DNA of 64,000 bases from Mactromeris polynyma (Eukaryota; Mollusca; Bivalvia; Venerida; Mactridae): the NCBI GenBank assembly GCA_032209605.1, contig JASFXZ010000003.1, positions 31,026,762-31,090,761 on the forward strand. The letters are read 5' to 3'. The number at the start of each line of letters is the position of its first letter. Position 1 is the stretch's first letter. The translations under genes and the position numbers were made by a program. Below, piece by piece: positions 34,419 to 47,700 of the stretch. The notes under the pieces are model-generated. The model was given only the letters and a program-made list of their open reading frames with translations, did no database searches and had not been told where the DNA came from.

Positions 34419-37106
34419 ATGCCAGTTAAAGTGGACCCACCCCCTCCTGTCACTGCTGAGCAACCAGGTGTAGCGACATCGCTGCTTTACAATGGTTCTC
34501 GCTTTCAAGGACACCAAAAGAGCAAAGGGAACTGCTATGATGTTGAAGTTGTTTTACAGGTGTGACACCGGCTGACGCCTTCATGTTCTACTTAATGTAG
34601 CACTTGTTTCACATTTGACGTTTATCATTTGTCTATTCATATATGTCATTTATTGTCTCGCTTTGCATGAAAAGATTGAAATTGTAATGTGCTAAGATCA
34701 TTCATGCAGTACCATGTGCCGTAAAATATTGCTGCCACCAAGATTAAACTAAAATTGTGGAGAAAACTTAGTGTTGCTGATAGATGTTAGTTTCATAGGT
34801 AAAGGGTCGACTCGCCCCACTTACAATCTTGGCCCACTTACAATCTCGGCCCGGTCCTACTCGGCCTGGTCCAAGTCCGCCAGCTTTTGAAGCGCAATGA
34901 AAAGGCAAAGATGTTCACACCTTCAACGTGCTAAAGATTAAAAAGTTTAAAAATTGATTCAATGTCACAAGTGGTTACAGCATTAATTAAATATTATTAC
35001 AAAGTATGTTTTCTGTCACAGTTCCAATTATACTATTTCTTACCAATTAACTTTTAGATGTTTGTATGATTTGTTATTATTTTATTGCTTTTTATTTCAG
35101 AATGTGGATATGAATACATCTTATCTATGTGGTTACTTAAAAATAAAAGGTCTTACAGAAGAATATCCAACATTAACAACTTTCTTTGATGGTGAAATAA
35201 TAAGTGAAAAACATCCATTCTTAACACGAAAATGGGACGCTGATGAAGAGGTTGATCGTAAGCACTGGGTAAGAGTAGAACATTTATTTATAAGCTAAAT
35301 GATGCCATATAAATAATCAGGTTTCATTGAACTACACTTGGCATAATGACATTTGACATTTGCCACAATTCTTAGGGATATGGTTTACATATCCTTAGCA
35401 ATCTCATTAGATGTCTTACTATTATTATTTTTTATGAATGTATACATACAAATATGCCATTGTGGCATTGTGTTACCAGTTTCATAAAATTGTCAGCTTA
35501 CTGTATACATGTATGTGCATCTCTACTGTGATTTATTCATGTTCATTATGAATAACATTTAGCATAATTTATCTTTGATTATGCATTCATTAAATTACTC
35601 TTCATTATTACGCATTTGCAGAATTCATTTGTAGGAACTTTAATACTATTCTTTATTTTTTTCAGGGAAAGTTTCTTTCATTTTATCAGTTTAAGAATTT
35701 CAACTCAGATAAATTTGATTATGAAGATTTAAAAACTACAGATTTTGTTTTTATGAGGTGGAAAGTGAGTATCTCTTTCTTAACAGTTATCATATATTGT
35801 TTGTATTAATACTTCAAACTCTTAATTGCCTGTTGCCTTTATTTCAACCAGATAATACCACTGTACACACTACACAGCTGAAATACTGTTGAATAATAGT
35901 GTAAAACTCCAATATATTTCACTTTTTAGTAACCATCTAGTACTCAAGTCTTGATCACAAGAATATTAAATTTCTATGTTTATTTGTTAAGATCATTGTC
36001 ATGATAAACTGTACTTGAAATCATCTTAAAAGTTTCAGTCTTAATAACTTTTGAGTGAAAATTACTGCTAGTTTGCATTTTCATATTCTCTATACATTGA
36101 TTGTGTACATAATTTGATTTTAATATTTCCAGGAACATTTTTTGGTACCAGATCATACAATTAAAGATATAAATGGTGCATCATTTGCTGGATTTTATTA
36201 TATATGTTTTCAAAAATCTACTGCAACAATTGAAGGTTATTATTACCATAGAAGTTCAGAATGGTAAGTCGTGTTTTCGGTAAAAAAATGTGTCTTTCTC
36301 TAAATATCTTACATCTTACTGATTAGGCTTATAACTAGTAAAACATTGGGATTGCTTAATCATAGTTTGTACTCTATAAAGTCATACTGAATCTTAAGTA
36401 AATATGTATTTCTTAGTCATAATCATATCATCGGTCATTTGAGACGATGCTTTATTTATCATTTTAAGTTTTAAATATCTGTGTCAAGAATATAAACAAT
36501 TTAACATAATATGCCCACAGATACAAAAAAGGTTACCAAGTGAGCAGTTAGATTTCATAAAACATAGAAACTCTTTCAATGTTATTTTGTAATTATTTAC
36601 CAATCATTTCTGTTTAATTAAAAATTTACATGTACAGGGTGATAAAAACTTTGTTCACAAAGTTTGAATTTAGTATCTTTTAAATGCTCTGTCCATCTAT
36701 GTCGCTATGGACCAATAGCTTACGCCTCTGTGAGAATTCTAAATAAAACAGATATGCATGAAATAATGCAGTATCTTTCATGTTGCGAAATAAAGCCAGT
36801 GTACACAGTATTATTCTCATTTTAATATCTAAATTCAAACTTTGTGAACAAACTTTTTTAACACCCTGTTTATGAATGTAATGTATAAATCTATGAATTA
36901 TAATAATATTTACTTAAATAATCTATTATAATTATATGATTTTTATGATAAATATTCCAATAGGTAAATTTTAAAAAAGATGTTTGTTTTTATATTATTT
37001 ATTTACATCTCATCATAGTGAAGATGTTTCTTATCTTTTCAGGTTCCAATCATTAAATCTTACCCACGTCCCAGAACGAAGTATATCGGTGTACCAGTTT
37101 AGATGA
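34419..37106 (+). CDS. GID4: GID complex subunit 4, substrate receptor of the CTLH E3 ligase
   Basis: Five coding exons: 34419-34559, 35101-35268, 35666-35764, 36133-36263 and 37043-37106. All introns are GT-AG, total 200 aa. GID4 (Vid24 family) is the beta-barrel substrate receptor of the GID/CTLH ubiquitin ligase and binds proteins with N-terminal proline degrons. Family landmarks are [20 protein letters not shown] at the domain start, [62 protein letters not shown] and [16 protein letters not shown] near the end. The Glu in RWKE probably corresponds to the degron-pocket glutamate of the human protein. It lacks the roughly 100-residue disordered N-terminus of vertebrate GID4, leaving the core domain. 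Confidence 0.95.
36635..36868. mobile_element. Mariner-like MITE in GID4 intron 4
   Basis: The left end is cagggtgataaaaactttgt and the right end acaaacttttttaacaccctg, inverted. The inner arms also pair (cacaaagtttgaattta / taaattcaaactttgtg). TA precedes the left end. There is no coding capacity. Confidence 0.7.
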
Positions 37107-38370
37107 TAATATTTACAAAAGCTTATAACTGTGATATATGTTTTAATTTTATTATTCTTATTTATACAAACATTTGTTTTGTGTGTTGTATAATTAAGTT
37201 ACACTGTGTGTAACATTTGCAATGTTGGATGTTTCTTCTGTACATGTTCATGAAGTAAAACATCTGATGTACAACATTCAACTGTATCCATCATGTCTGT
37301 GAATAAGCAATGTTGGAATGTCTGCAAATTATTTGTTTATTTTTCTTGGACTGGGATGTGGGGGTTACCTCTTGTGAGAATTTATGCAAGTAATATCAGG
37401 ATCACAATTGAGTGCTATTGACACCTTATTTGGTTCTAAGTATGCTGTTAACAGATGTGTACTGAATTATAATCACTCACTGTCCGTCTGTACTCGGGTC
37501 TGTTTGTCCGTCAACACTTATCTTACACTCTCCTAAACCACTTGGCCAACTTTGACCAAAGTTCACAGAAATAATTCTTGTGTACTCCCATTTCAATCAA
37601 AATTGTTCAAAGAATTCCATTCCACTCAGAATTCTGGTTGCCTTGGTATAAATGGAGAGTACAAATTTAAAAAATCTTCTTGTCAAAAATTACTGGCCCA
37701 ATTTCAATATAATTTCGCACAAATGTACCTTGGGTGACCCTCAACCAAAATTTGTCTAACTATTTGGATTAGTAAAAAAACATGGCTGCCAGAGTGGACG
37801 AAGCTGCTTTTCCTGTATGTATATCGGGTCAATTAGAAAAAAAATTGCCAAAAACTACAGGCTCCTTTGGTGACCCTCTTCAATTGCGTGATTTTTAAAA
37901 AAAATTGCCTACCAAGGGGTGGGTCTCTCTCCTGATATGAGTACATTATACGCTTATTCTTTACATGATGGAAATAAAAAAATTGCCAACTTTGTGAGAA
38001 TCTTTACTTCAGTAAAATTTTACACCCTGTAACACAGGACCATAATACCAGATATTTCAGGTGCCCATGTGAGCGATTCAGGGCCATCATGACCATCTTG
38101 CTTTTATTTGTGTGACTGACTCAAATATGCATCAACTGTTATTATTGCAGGGTGTTTTGAGATATGGAAATTATTGCACCTTTTCAACAAAGCATATATG
38201 TTTGCTTCAAAATCCACACTTTTTATTTACAGGGTTTCCTATACGTCCACTGTTTATTTTTTTACTGTTTTTTTTCTCGTAATTATTCATTATAGTCTTG
38301 AGAAATTTGGGTGTTCATTAATTCAGCTTTGTTGTCTGTCTTCTAGTTCCATTACAACCATATTTTTCAT
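37107..38370. repeat. GID4 3' region with a dispersed repeat
   Basis: The region starts with the GID4 3' UTR. About 37480-37960 resembles a dispersed mollusc repeat: 'gtccgtctgtactcgggtctg', 'cttggccaactttgaccaa' and 'aatttcgcacaaatgtaccttggg'. No further gene is recognised. Confidence 0.45.
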
Positions 38371-38648
38371 GTTCATTGCTAAGTTATACTGCATTAGTAT
38401 GTATATGTACTTACTGATGCATGAATTGTAAATTAATGTTAGTGTAATCCACCAAATATTACAACCAATTAATGAAAACATTTTGCATCATTCTGAAATG
38501 ATTGACTTGGTTCATTGCTAAGTTATACTGCATTAGTATGTATATGTACTTACCGATGCATGAATTGTAAATTAATGTTAGTGTAATCCACCAAATATTA
38601 CAACCTATTAATGAAAACATTTTGCATCATTCTGAAATGATTGACTTG
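38371..38648. repeat. 139-bp tandem duplication
   Basis: Two adjacent units start with gttcattgct at 38371 and 38510. They differ by only a couple of substitutions (actgatgc/ccgatgc, aaccaatta/aacctatta), so the duplication is recent. Confidence 0.9.
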
Positions 38649-39619
38649 GTGATAAATTGTGTTGCTTTTAATATATAGAAAATACACATGCATTTATTGC
38701 GACTGTTGTCTGGTTGGATGTGCCATCATATGTGTTTATGTTATGTTGGAATGTTTACTGGTTGTGTAATGCTACTATTCTGTCACCATAGTTAAACATG
38801 ATATATTTTTGTATTCTATTTATTTCTTTAGAACACTTGTCATTTTTACAGCTTAATATTGTGACTTATAGACGAGAGTTTATTGCATAATTATCATCAT
38901 TGAAAAACCTGTGTTCATTTAGTGAAATCAGTAATTTTTGCATTTGTAGAACTGCATGCATATTGCAAGCAGCTTTTCCACGTGTAATATTACTTTCTGA
39001 ACCTGTTCATTATGTTACGGTGTTTTAAGAAGCATGTACATGTAGATGAACCTGAAAATGTGAGTGAAATATGTGTGGTAATTTATTGTGTATGCATGAA
39101 TTTATCGACACATGTATTAGTCAATATCTCATACATGGTTGTTGCTTCGATCAATTTTACATGACATTACTTCAGCTTGCTTTGTTACCCAATTTATGCA
39201 TGTCTTAATGTTGGTTATTTGAACATTATGCAAATTTTAGGTCTTTTTTATAATGCTACTTTTTTAAAACTTTCACGGGTTTGAAAACATTAAATATAGT
39301 TTGTTTTATATTTTCATGAACCGCAAAACATTTTCTTTCATGTTTGTTTCATAAATACCAAAGTATTTGTCTGTAAACTGTACCTACCATTTTATGATAC
39401 TAGTGACATTCATTCTGTCGAATAGTGTTGAATGAACTTTCCCCTTTTGTATGATTATTTATTCCAAAGACAGATTTGTATCCCAGAAATACCCAGTTAT
39501 AAGAAGTTAATTTAGATATAAGTTTCTGTATTGTTGGATATGTTGAATGTAAATATCCAGAATTGTTCTATGTATACCAATAATATGTTGAAGATTTTGA
39601 TGTATAGTGCTGATTAACT

Positions 39620-40240
39620 TTGAACTCACCTGAGCCAAAGGCTGAAGTGAGCTATTCTGATTGTATGTTGTCTGACAAGTGTTGTTCTTCGTTTTAAACT
39701 TCCTATTGTGGATGCCTTTACATTTCCATTATTTCCATGGAATTCAACCAAACTAATGCTGTTGTTATATGACTGTAAGAGCAGTGTTCCACAAATCGTC
39801 CTGATTCCTGTATTACTGTCAAAGTTATGGCCCTTACCTTTACATTATATAGAAAACTGCAATCTGTGGCCTGAATTTATATAATCATAAGGCAGAGATG
39901 ATCAGTGAGAATTGTTAAAACCAACAACATTACTTAGTAGAAAATTGACATAGCATATTCTCTTAGTCCAGGGACCAACATGATCATTTTGCAATTATGA
40001 TCAGTAGGCGACTGTTCAGTAATGAATCAAACTAATTCCATAGAACAACATGTCCACCAGTTGGTCATTGAGGCTATTTTCACTATATACCTGTATTTAA
40101 AACTTGAAAGATCATCTGTTAAAACCAGTGGTTAAAATTCACACTAATGAAATGATCAGCAGGCAACCCTACAATTAAATTCCTGAAACCAATTTGATTG
40201 ATTAAAAAGCATTGGGGTATTTCACTATGCTACTGTATAT
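39620..40240. repeat. Dispersed repeat
   Basis: It starts with the small hairpin 'cacctgagccaaaggctgaa' and contains 'gtcaaagttatggccctta'. Both are typical of repeats common in mollusc genomes. There is no coding frame. Confidence 0.45.
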
Positions 40241-40278
40241 TATAATAATATCCTCTGATTTGTCAGAATATGACATTG

Positions 40279-40399
40279 TTCAACTCACAGGTACTTGAAA
40301 CAAACTATTTTAATGTTTTATATGGCCTCTTTGGTATAATAAGAATATTATAGTAAATAGGCCATATAGAACATTTGTTTCAAGTACCTGTGGTTTAAC
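40279..40399. repeat. 121-bp fold-back hairpin element
   Basis: Arms cacaggtacttgaaacaaa and tttgtttcaagtacctgtg are perfect inverses. The stem continues inward (tatggcct / aggccata). Confidence 0.75.
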
Positions 40400-43250
40400 T
40401 GTAACGATAAGGAGGGGACTGATGCATGATTACTTGGATGAGTGGTATAGGGCCATCATTACCCTCATGTTAAGGTATGACTGAGTTGTATATATTGATT
40501 TATTTTCTAATTGCATGCATGAATTTGATAATTGCATATATTAAAGAAGTTATTATTTCCAGTACACAGAGATCTTGTGTAAACTTGTGTATTTTATTAA
40601 AATAAGTTGGTCAGTAATAAAATCTACTGATACTTTTCATTGTTGTACTTTCTTCTGCCATGTTGTATGTCGTAGCTTCAGCTACACGAATTATGGTTTG
40701 AACATGGATCCATTGTAAACAAAACTGGTCTCCAATCTGTAACAGGTCATTGCAAGGGTTACAATGTATTCAACAACAAAAAAGGAAAAATATTGTCTAC
40801 TTCTCTCAGTTGTCTTTTTGCAAGTGCTTGTATAATAAAATATATAAAAAAACAGAATACAATGCGTAAATACATTAATGAATGGTACATGGGTACATAT
40901 ATAGAGGACGCAGCAAAGGTCACACCGACATTGAGAGAACAATGAAATGTAAGGTCTTGTCACTCTCGGCTACCTATTTGCTAGTTTGCCTGCTTACCTA
41001 AAAGTGTGGGAAAATCGCGCTATGCGACCCATGCTCGGGTGCAATGACGTGACATGTGAGGCCCCTACATTTGTTACTAGGTATAATGTTACATGATGAC
41101 AGAAAGGGTGATAAAACAGGATATACAATATACGTGTATATATAGGACTCTGTATAGGACATTATAGGATTAACAGTTGATGTATATTCCATGCAAATGA
41201 AGATTAAGGGTGTAAGCCTGCTCGATATCTTACGTAGTTACATTCTTAATATGTATACGGTACCAATGTTGTCTGTACTTATTGTGTACTACTGTGTACA
41301 TTGTTAGTGGCTTTATGTAACAGCCCTTAATTTGAGAGGTTTCTTACTAAGATTGCTTGACACACATAGCACATAAAATCTGGTACAAACACGCGTTCCA
41401 GTACATTGTTGACAATATAATTCACTGAACGGAAATTCAAGTTCTTGCAATACTCTCTCATAAGATCACATGGTTAGCTGTACATTTATCACACCAAGTG
41501 ATTTAATCATTCTTAAAATGTTCCAAGATAAATAAGAATTATTTTAAATGTTCCCATGCCATATGTTTCTATGCGTTTGATCGTGAATACCACACAGTAC
41601 GTGCATACGTACCCTCCTTAACTTGACCGTTTATACAACACCTTACCGATGTATATCAAATAGTTCATCAAGACACACAGATGCAGATGCAGATACTACA
41701 TGTGAACATCCAGGGGCATACACTCACTGGTGATCATAGTGAACTTCAAACAATACATTCTCCCCAATCTGCCAGTTTCGTTTTAATAGACAGTATATCA
41801 TATGTATGGAACTAGGACATGGAATTCAATTATTCCTGATATCTACATACATTGACCACATGTATCTGTCCAGCCAGACAACATCTGATAATCATTTGCA
41901 GAAACCGACTATGATTGGATCTCCTGGTATCATCCTAATAAAAACTACATATGCTTATTAAACTAATGAAAGAAGTTTGTCCCGTGACGTGGAATGTCAT
42001 TTTATACTATATGCATCTCTCCGACAGCAACATTTTCAATTTTTAATATAAATATGAAAGCGCTTTTACACAATGCATATCGTATACTATTCAATATACA
42101 ACGATTTATTTATCCATTGTGAAAACTTAACACAGATCAGTTTTCCATATCATTTATCGTTATTAGCATTTATGTAAGGAATTGAGATAAGGTTTGGTAT
42201 TCCTTTCGGTATTTATAAAGCATTGAATTACTTATAGTTTACACCGGACCATGATCAATATTCTTATTTCAAATCTAGCTTCATTAATATTTATTTGGTA
42301 TTCATTGAAATCATCTTATAAGCATAATATGTCATTAAAAAGCATAAATGATGTGCCAAAAAATAAGTTTCTTGGTAGCATAGTAAAGTTAAACAAGGGA
42401 ATCAGGGTATAATTCGTGTTGCTCGCAATTAACAGTTATGATCAGAGTGTATGGATACGGTTTGACTTTCATAGACACACCAATCATTTGTTATACCAAA
42501 ATTAGTATATATATGAATGTTTAATATTCAGAAATTTGTTAGTGATGGAATACATTAATTGGGACCATTTTGATATAAAATAATTAATTTATAACACAAT
42601 GTGATCCCCTCTGTAAATTGTCACACAGTAAATATCATTTTCGTTACACATTTGATTGAAATATGAATGAGTATAAGATTGTCCATTTGCCCTCTAAATG
42701 CAAAATGGTTTTGACAACTTATGCGTAAAACTGAACCATTTTGATCTTTTTCTGCCAAATATGTATATGTGCATTCAACTTTTTAACCTGAAATATATAT
42801 CACGACAAAGGAGTACTTGATTTATGCGAGTATTTTAAACCCACATTTGAATATGAAATATTTACGCTATTAGTATTAATATCATGTAGTTAAATACGAT
42901 ACTCGACTGTGGTATTTTAGCAACCCAATCATGCGAGCCAATGGTATCTCAACAAAATACAATCATGTAATACTGTCTGTTTGAACAGGAGCCTTGAGCT
43001 GATAAGTTCCATTAACATTAATGATTTACCACTCGCTTTGATAAGCCAATTACAGAGAACCAGTTACTGGTCAAAACTTCTGATTTATGTTTGTACATGA
43101 GCGTATTTGTACAGCGTTGTATACGTTAGTGTAAAGGTAGATTTCGGGATTGATAATACTGTTGATCTGTGGGAGTTATACTTGGTAGATATTAAAAGAA
43201 ATTCAGTTTAAAGACACAATAATGATTTCATATTGAGATGTTATTGAGAA
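40400..43250. other. Intergenic non-coding stretch
   Basis: I see no gene, RNA or clear repeat in these 2.9 kb. Short frames lack any family resemblance. Confidence 0.4.
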
Positions 43251-43255
43251 AGTCC

Positions 43256-43500
43256 ACCCGTTTTGCTCAGTTGGTAAGGCCCTGGTCCAAGTTCGATTCC
43301 CGGGAGGATCAGGTCATGTCTTTTCGTGACTTTTGGCTATGGTCATTTGTCGTCCACCGACGGTAAAGTGGTTAGCTGCTTGCTATGGCCAGTTAGTACT
43401 GGTTGGTATTTCATACATGTATTCCAGGGAAATTGGTTCGGTCAACAGATCATTATGTATAACTGCAAAATGTTGAAAAATGGCGCTAATAATTTTAACG
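43256..43500 (+). mobile_element. tRNA-derived SINE
   Basis: The head has an A box (tttgctcagttggtaagg) and a B box (agttcgattccc). The body shares order and motifs with the SINE at 1433-1690: tcaggtcatgtc, ttagta.tggtt, ggttcggtcaac and tataactgcaaaatgttgaa. The 3' tail is eroded. Confidence 0.7.
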
Positions 43501-43722
43501 TTCTTCACCATAACCCTATGTAACATCGATATATATTTATATGCTTAACTAAGCCACGCTGTAAAAACTACGTTTTCTCTATGTATGTTAGCTTGGTAAA
43601 TCACTCATTTTTAAATTATAATGTTTTACTTGATAATAAAATCAATAGTCTGATTCTGCATGTCTTCTGAATGCCGCATCCCGGAGAATACTTAAAAATC
43701 TAGAAGCCAAACTTGCCTTTAT

Positions 43723-44026
43723 AAATAAGTGGTAACACGAATCGTAAGTGAAATTCGCGAATTTGAGTTACTAAGTAACATAATAAGTGGTCAACTAGAT
43801 AAGATTCGTGTGACCACTTAAATCAAGTGTAATACATCATAAAAAGGTAAGAGGTGGCAGTTCTGGGCACTTTCAAGCCTGTTTCTAGTTGTATGATATT
43901 GATCGTACCGAAAACTTATCACGTATATTAACTAGATAGCTAGATAATTATCGTAATAATTAAGTGGTTAACACGAAACAATTCGCCAATGCTATCATGC
44001 TAACTGGTGGCAGTAATATGGCACCA
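43723..44026. mobile_element. Right-half copy of the palindromic hairpin element
   Basis: It matches the right arm of 17197-18405: aagtggtaacacgaatc, gatagctagataattatc, and the terminal hairpin tggtggcagtaatatggcacca with one mismatch. The left half and hairpin array are absent. It is a second insertion of the same family. Confidence 0.85.
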
Positions 44027-44754
44027 TAAGTAATACAATAGCAGTTTTTATCACGTAATCAAATTTATCATAAATGTACACCTTTTACACAATTCGCAAT
44101 CATGAGACAGTCGCAAACCATACAATAGTTGAATTCTGGTACACTGAAGTACGCGACAATTGACACGTTACTTACTCCCCAAAGTGTCGTCAAGTACTTA
44201 CTATAAGTACTTAGTTACTCAAGCATTGCTATTGTGAGGGTGTCGTCATTGTCGAATACACATTGCTTTAGCATCGAGTCATTTACAAAATGTTTAATTA
44301 AGGCGTAATCCCAATTAGTTGATGGATATCACTTAAAATGCTGGAGTGATTCATTAAATATCGGAAGTTTAGGCTTGTACCTTGTAATATACGGTATAGT
44401 ACATAATACGTTTCATACGTACGGTAACTGAACTACACCGTTCCATACTCCGTATATTTTGTATACACTATCTACCAACCGTTTTCATAGATCTATATCG
44501 TATACACACCTACACTGAAACCGGGGAGGATATGTATAACAATATATCTCACAGACCTATCTGTATTCTCCGCTGCCGTTAGTTCGCGTTGAACATTCGT
44601 GCAGGTAGTGTTTTCGTACAAAAATCACCACGAGCGCGTCTCAGTTTGGACGTACGGTCGGACGCATCCCTGGATCAAGTGTAGTGCTGCAAAATAGTGT
44701 GGATATTTTGTTTTTAAATTCAGTGGGTTATTTCTGTAATAATTAAGCAGAACT

Positions 44755-47700
44755 ATGTCACAGGAACAGGTTGTTTCTGTGAGATTAAGGAGAGGCGCCA
44801 CAAGCACCCCTTGGGGATTTCGAATGCAAGGGGGGCATGAATATGGGTCGCCATTATATATACAACAGGTCAGTTAATTTTCGTATTTTCAGATTGAACT
44901 TTGTAAAAAAACATTATTTTGCCATTAAACGATTTTCCTCCATTTTGGTTCGATTCCCGATTTTCCTACCCCGATATGATCATTGATTGGACTTAGAGTT
45001 AAAGTCATTCATTAAGCGCGATGTGTATTATCAACTTGAACTTTTCGATTTTTAATTTGGTAAAGCCCTTGCATGCTTGTACAATGTCTTACACAACATG
45101 TTTTCTCCAGGTGTTAAAATAAATGTTTCGGTGATAAGCCTTCACTGTTTTAAATCAAAATGTTATAATAAATGTCTCCATTCGAGGCTTTCTTTTAGAT
45201 TTTATAAAACATCATACAGGCTGTTATCTTGTTCAATTTGGAACTATGTAATATCAAACTTTACTCTAATGCAATATCGTTATGAGAGACATTGTTCTTA
45301 TCTCATAAATTTACAGACACTGAAACTTTCAGTGAACTCCGTCTGTATGTTTCTGGTTACCTATAATCACTTCCGTATTTTTTAAACTTTGTTATCATTT
45401 AATGCCGAACAATGACCTCAACATTCCCTCATTATGGCACCATTAGATACTTCGTAAATTAAAATGTATATTTTTTCTGGACAGATTTAACTTAACTGAG
45501 TGTATTATTGTTACAGTATATACTTGTTTATGTTTGTTTAAATCACGATGTACTCATGTCAAGTACCTATTCAGAGTTCATATACACAAACTAACTAGGT
45601 GGTAGCCAAGTCATTCTTCATTTTAACAACCTGTTCTTATCCCTGTGACAGCTCAATTTACTGCTATAATTAATGCATCCCCTCCCTACCAGTTCATTCT
45701 GTCACACAATGAAACACCTTCTCCTCATGTCGTGTACGTATGTGTTTACTCTAGATCAAATACGAGATAAATTTATTTAGGTTAGTCTAAAATATCACTC
45801 CCATTCAGTCATACTGGTATATATTTTAATTGGATCAAGAGGGTATATATTCATCTCGATAACACCTATAGTAGATAATTACAAACGGGTTGATTATATA
45901 GACGAGCTAGACCGACGACCTAGCTTAGTAAGTAGTTAACACATAATGGAATATGCCTCCATTACACTGATTACGTATAACTAATGCACATAGCTTTGCC
46001 TCAAGACTAATAAAACATAACACACACCTTCCTTCTGTTTACTCGATTATAACACTGTTCAATATACCATTTGTTGTATTCATACATTCAACGGTTAGGG
46101 GAGAGCAGTCATCACACTAATTCAGCTAATGTCTTGCATAACTAGTTAACTACCGGCGAAAATATTTTGATTACCTTGAGTTATGTATCAACACCAAATT
46201 ATATGTAAAGTTAGCATATTTTATTCGTCTGCATGCATTATAATGTTTTCACATGATATGGCAAGCAACATTATATGATATTACTACCAAACTTGTATAC
46301 TGTTACTGTTTATATTATCTTACTATCAAGCTGGTTTTATATCCGAAACTCGTAAAAACAAACAGCTGGTTAAATATTATATTACTGATGTAATCATGAT
46401 AACTATGTTTATTATAAATGTAAATAAGGAACCTGCTGATAGCAAACCAATCTTGTACATTTCTAACATGTGAACAGGATGTTCGATTTTTTCCCTGTTA
46501 AATCGGAGAAATTGCAGGATCTCACGAGTGTCATAGTCTCTCGTTGGTAGAACGGACATAACCACGTGATTGAATCATAATCTTTATACATTTTGGTCTG
46601 CACTTTTGAATGGTATGTTTGACACTTGAATTCAGTCAACCGGTCAGCAACTAATCAATACGATGTCTTTGCTGTCTTATAAAGCTGGGTTCACACTACG
46701 ACGTTTGGACCGACGTTTACCGACGTTTGGGCAAACGTCCAGCTCCGCTAGTAAAAGTTGTTAAAAGTTTATAAGAGTTGATGTACGCTGGCGAATGCTG
46801 ACGAACGTTGTGTTCGTTGAAAAATTTTAACATGCAAAAATTTGGCGACGTTTGGAAATAAACGTTGGTGTAAGTTGTGCTCCGTTTGTAAACGTTTCTG
46901 AATGCTGGATTAAGTTGTACAGAGTTTGCCTAAGTTGGACTCCGTTGGCAAACATCGACTGAGACGCTGGTGGTGGTGAACGTAGCCAAACGCGTGTCCA
47001 ACGGAGGCCAATGGGTACCCGACGCAATGAACGCGATGGTAACGCAAGGGGCTAGCGTAGGCGAACTTTCCACAGCGTACCCGTAACTTAGGTGAACTTT
47101 GGACAACGGATCCTAACGAAGCCTGACGCAAGCCAACTTCCAACAACGTTCAACAACTTTTGCGAACGAACTGAACGTTTGCAAGTTTTTGTCAGCGGTC
47201 AGCAACGCACTACCAGCGCGACCCAAACGTTTTCGATCGTATGCCGATCACAATTCGGATACATAAAGCGAAACTTTACAGCAACCAAATACACAGAAGG
47301 GAGACGGAGAGATGTGACCACTTCTTCAATCAAAACAAGACTGCCAGGAAGTGTCAACCAACGTTCGGCTATATATAGAAGTCGCCTGACGCTGACCTCA
47401 GCTTACCTATGCTGAGTATTCGTTCGTCTAAGTTGGACTAAGTCGGCGACCACTGCACATACGCTACATCTGCGTTGGCAAAAGTTCGCCTACGCTAATA
47501 GAAAATAAATACAACGCTGGTAAATGCTGCCAAGCGCTAGGAAACGTTGGTAAAAGTTGATTTGCGCCAGATATAAAACGTTCGTAGTGTGAATGAAACA
47601 AATCCTTCTCGCGAACGTAATTTCGCCGACGTTTGGGCTCATTTCTTAGACTTTTCAAACGCTGACCAACGCTGGTACAAACGTTCATAGTGTGAACCCA

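Noticed and set aside
47092..47415. 107-codon frame in PDZ intron 1
   Set aside because: It lies inside the repetitive element at 46686-47700 and has no recognisable domain.
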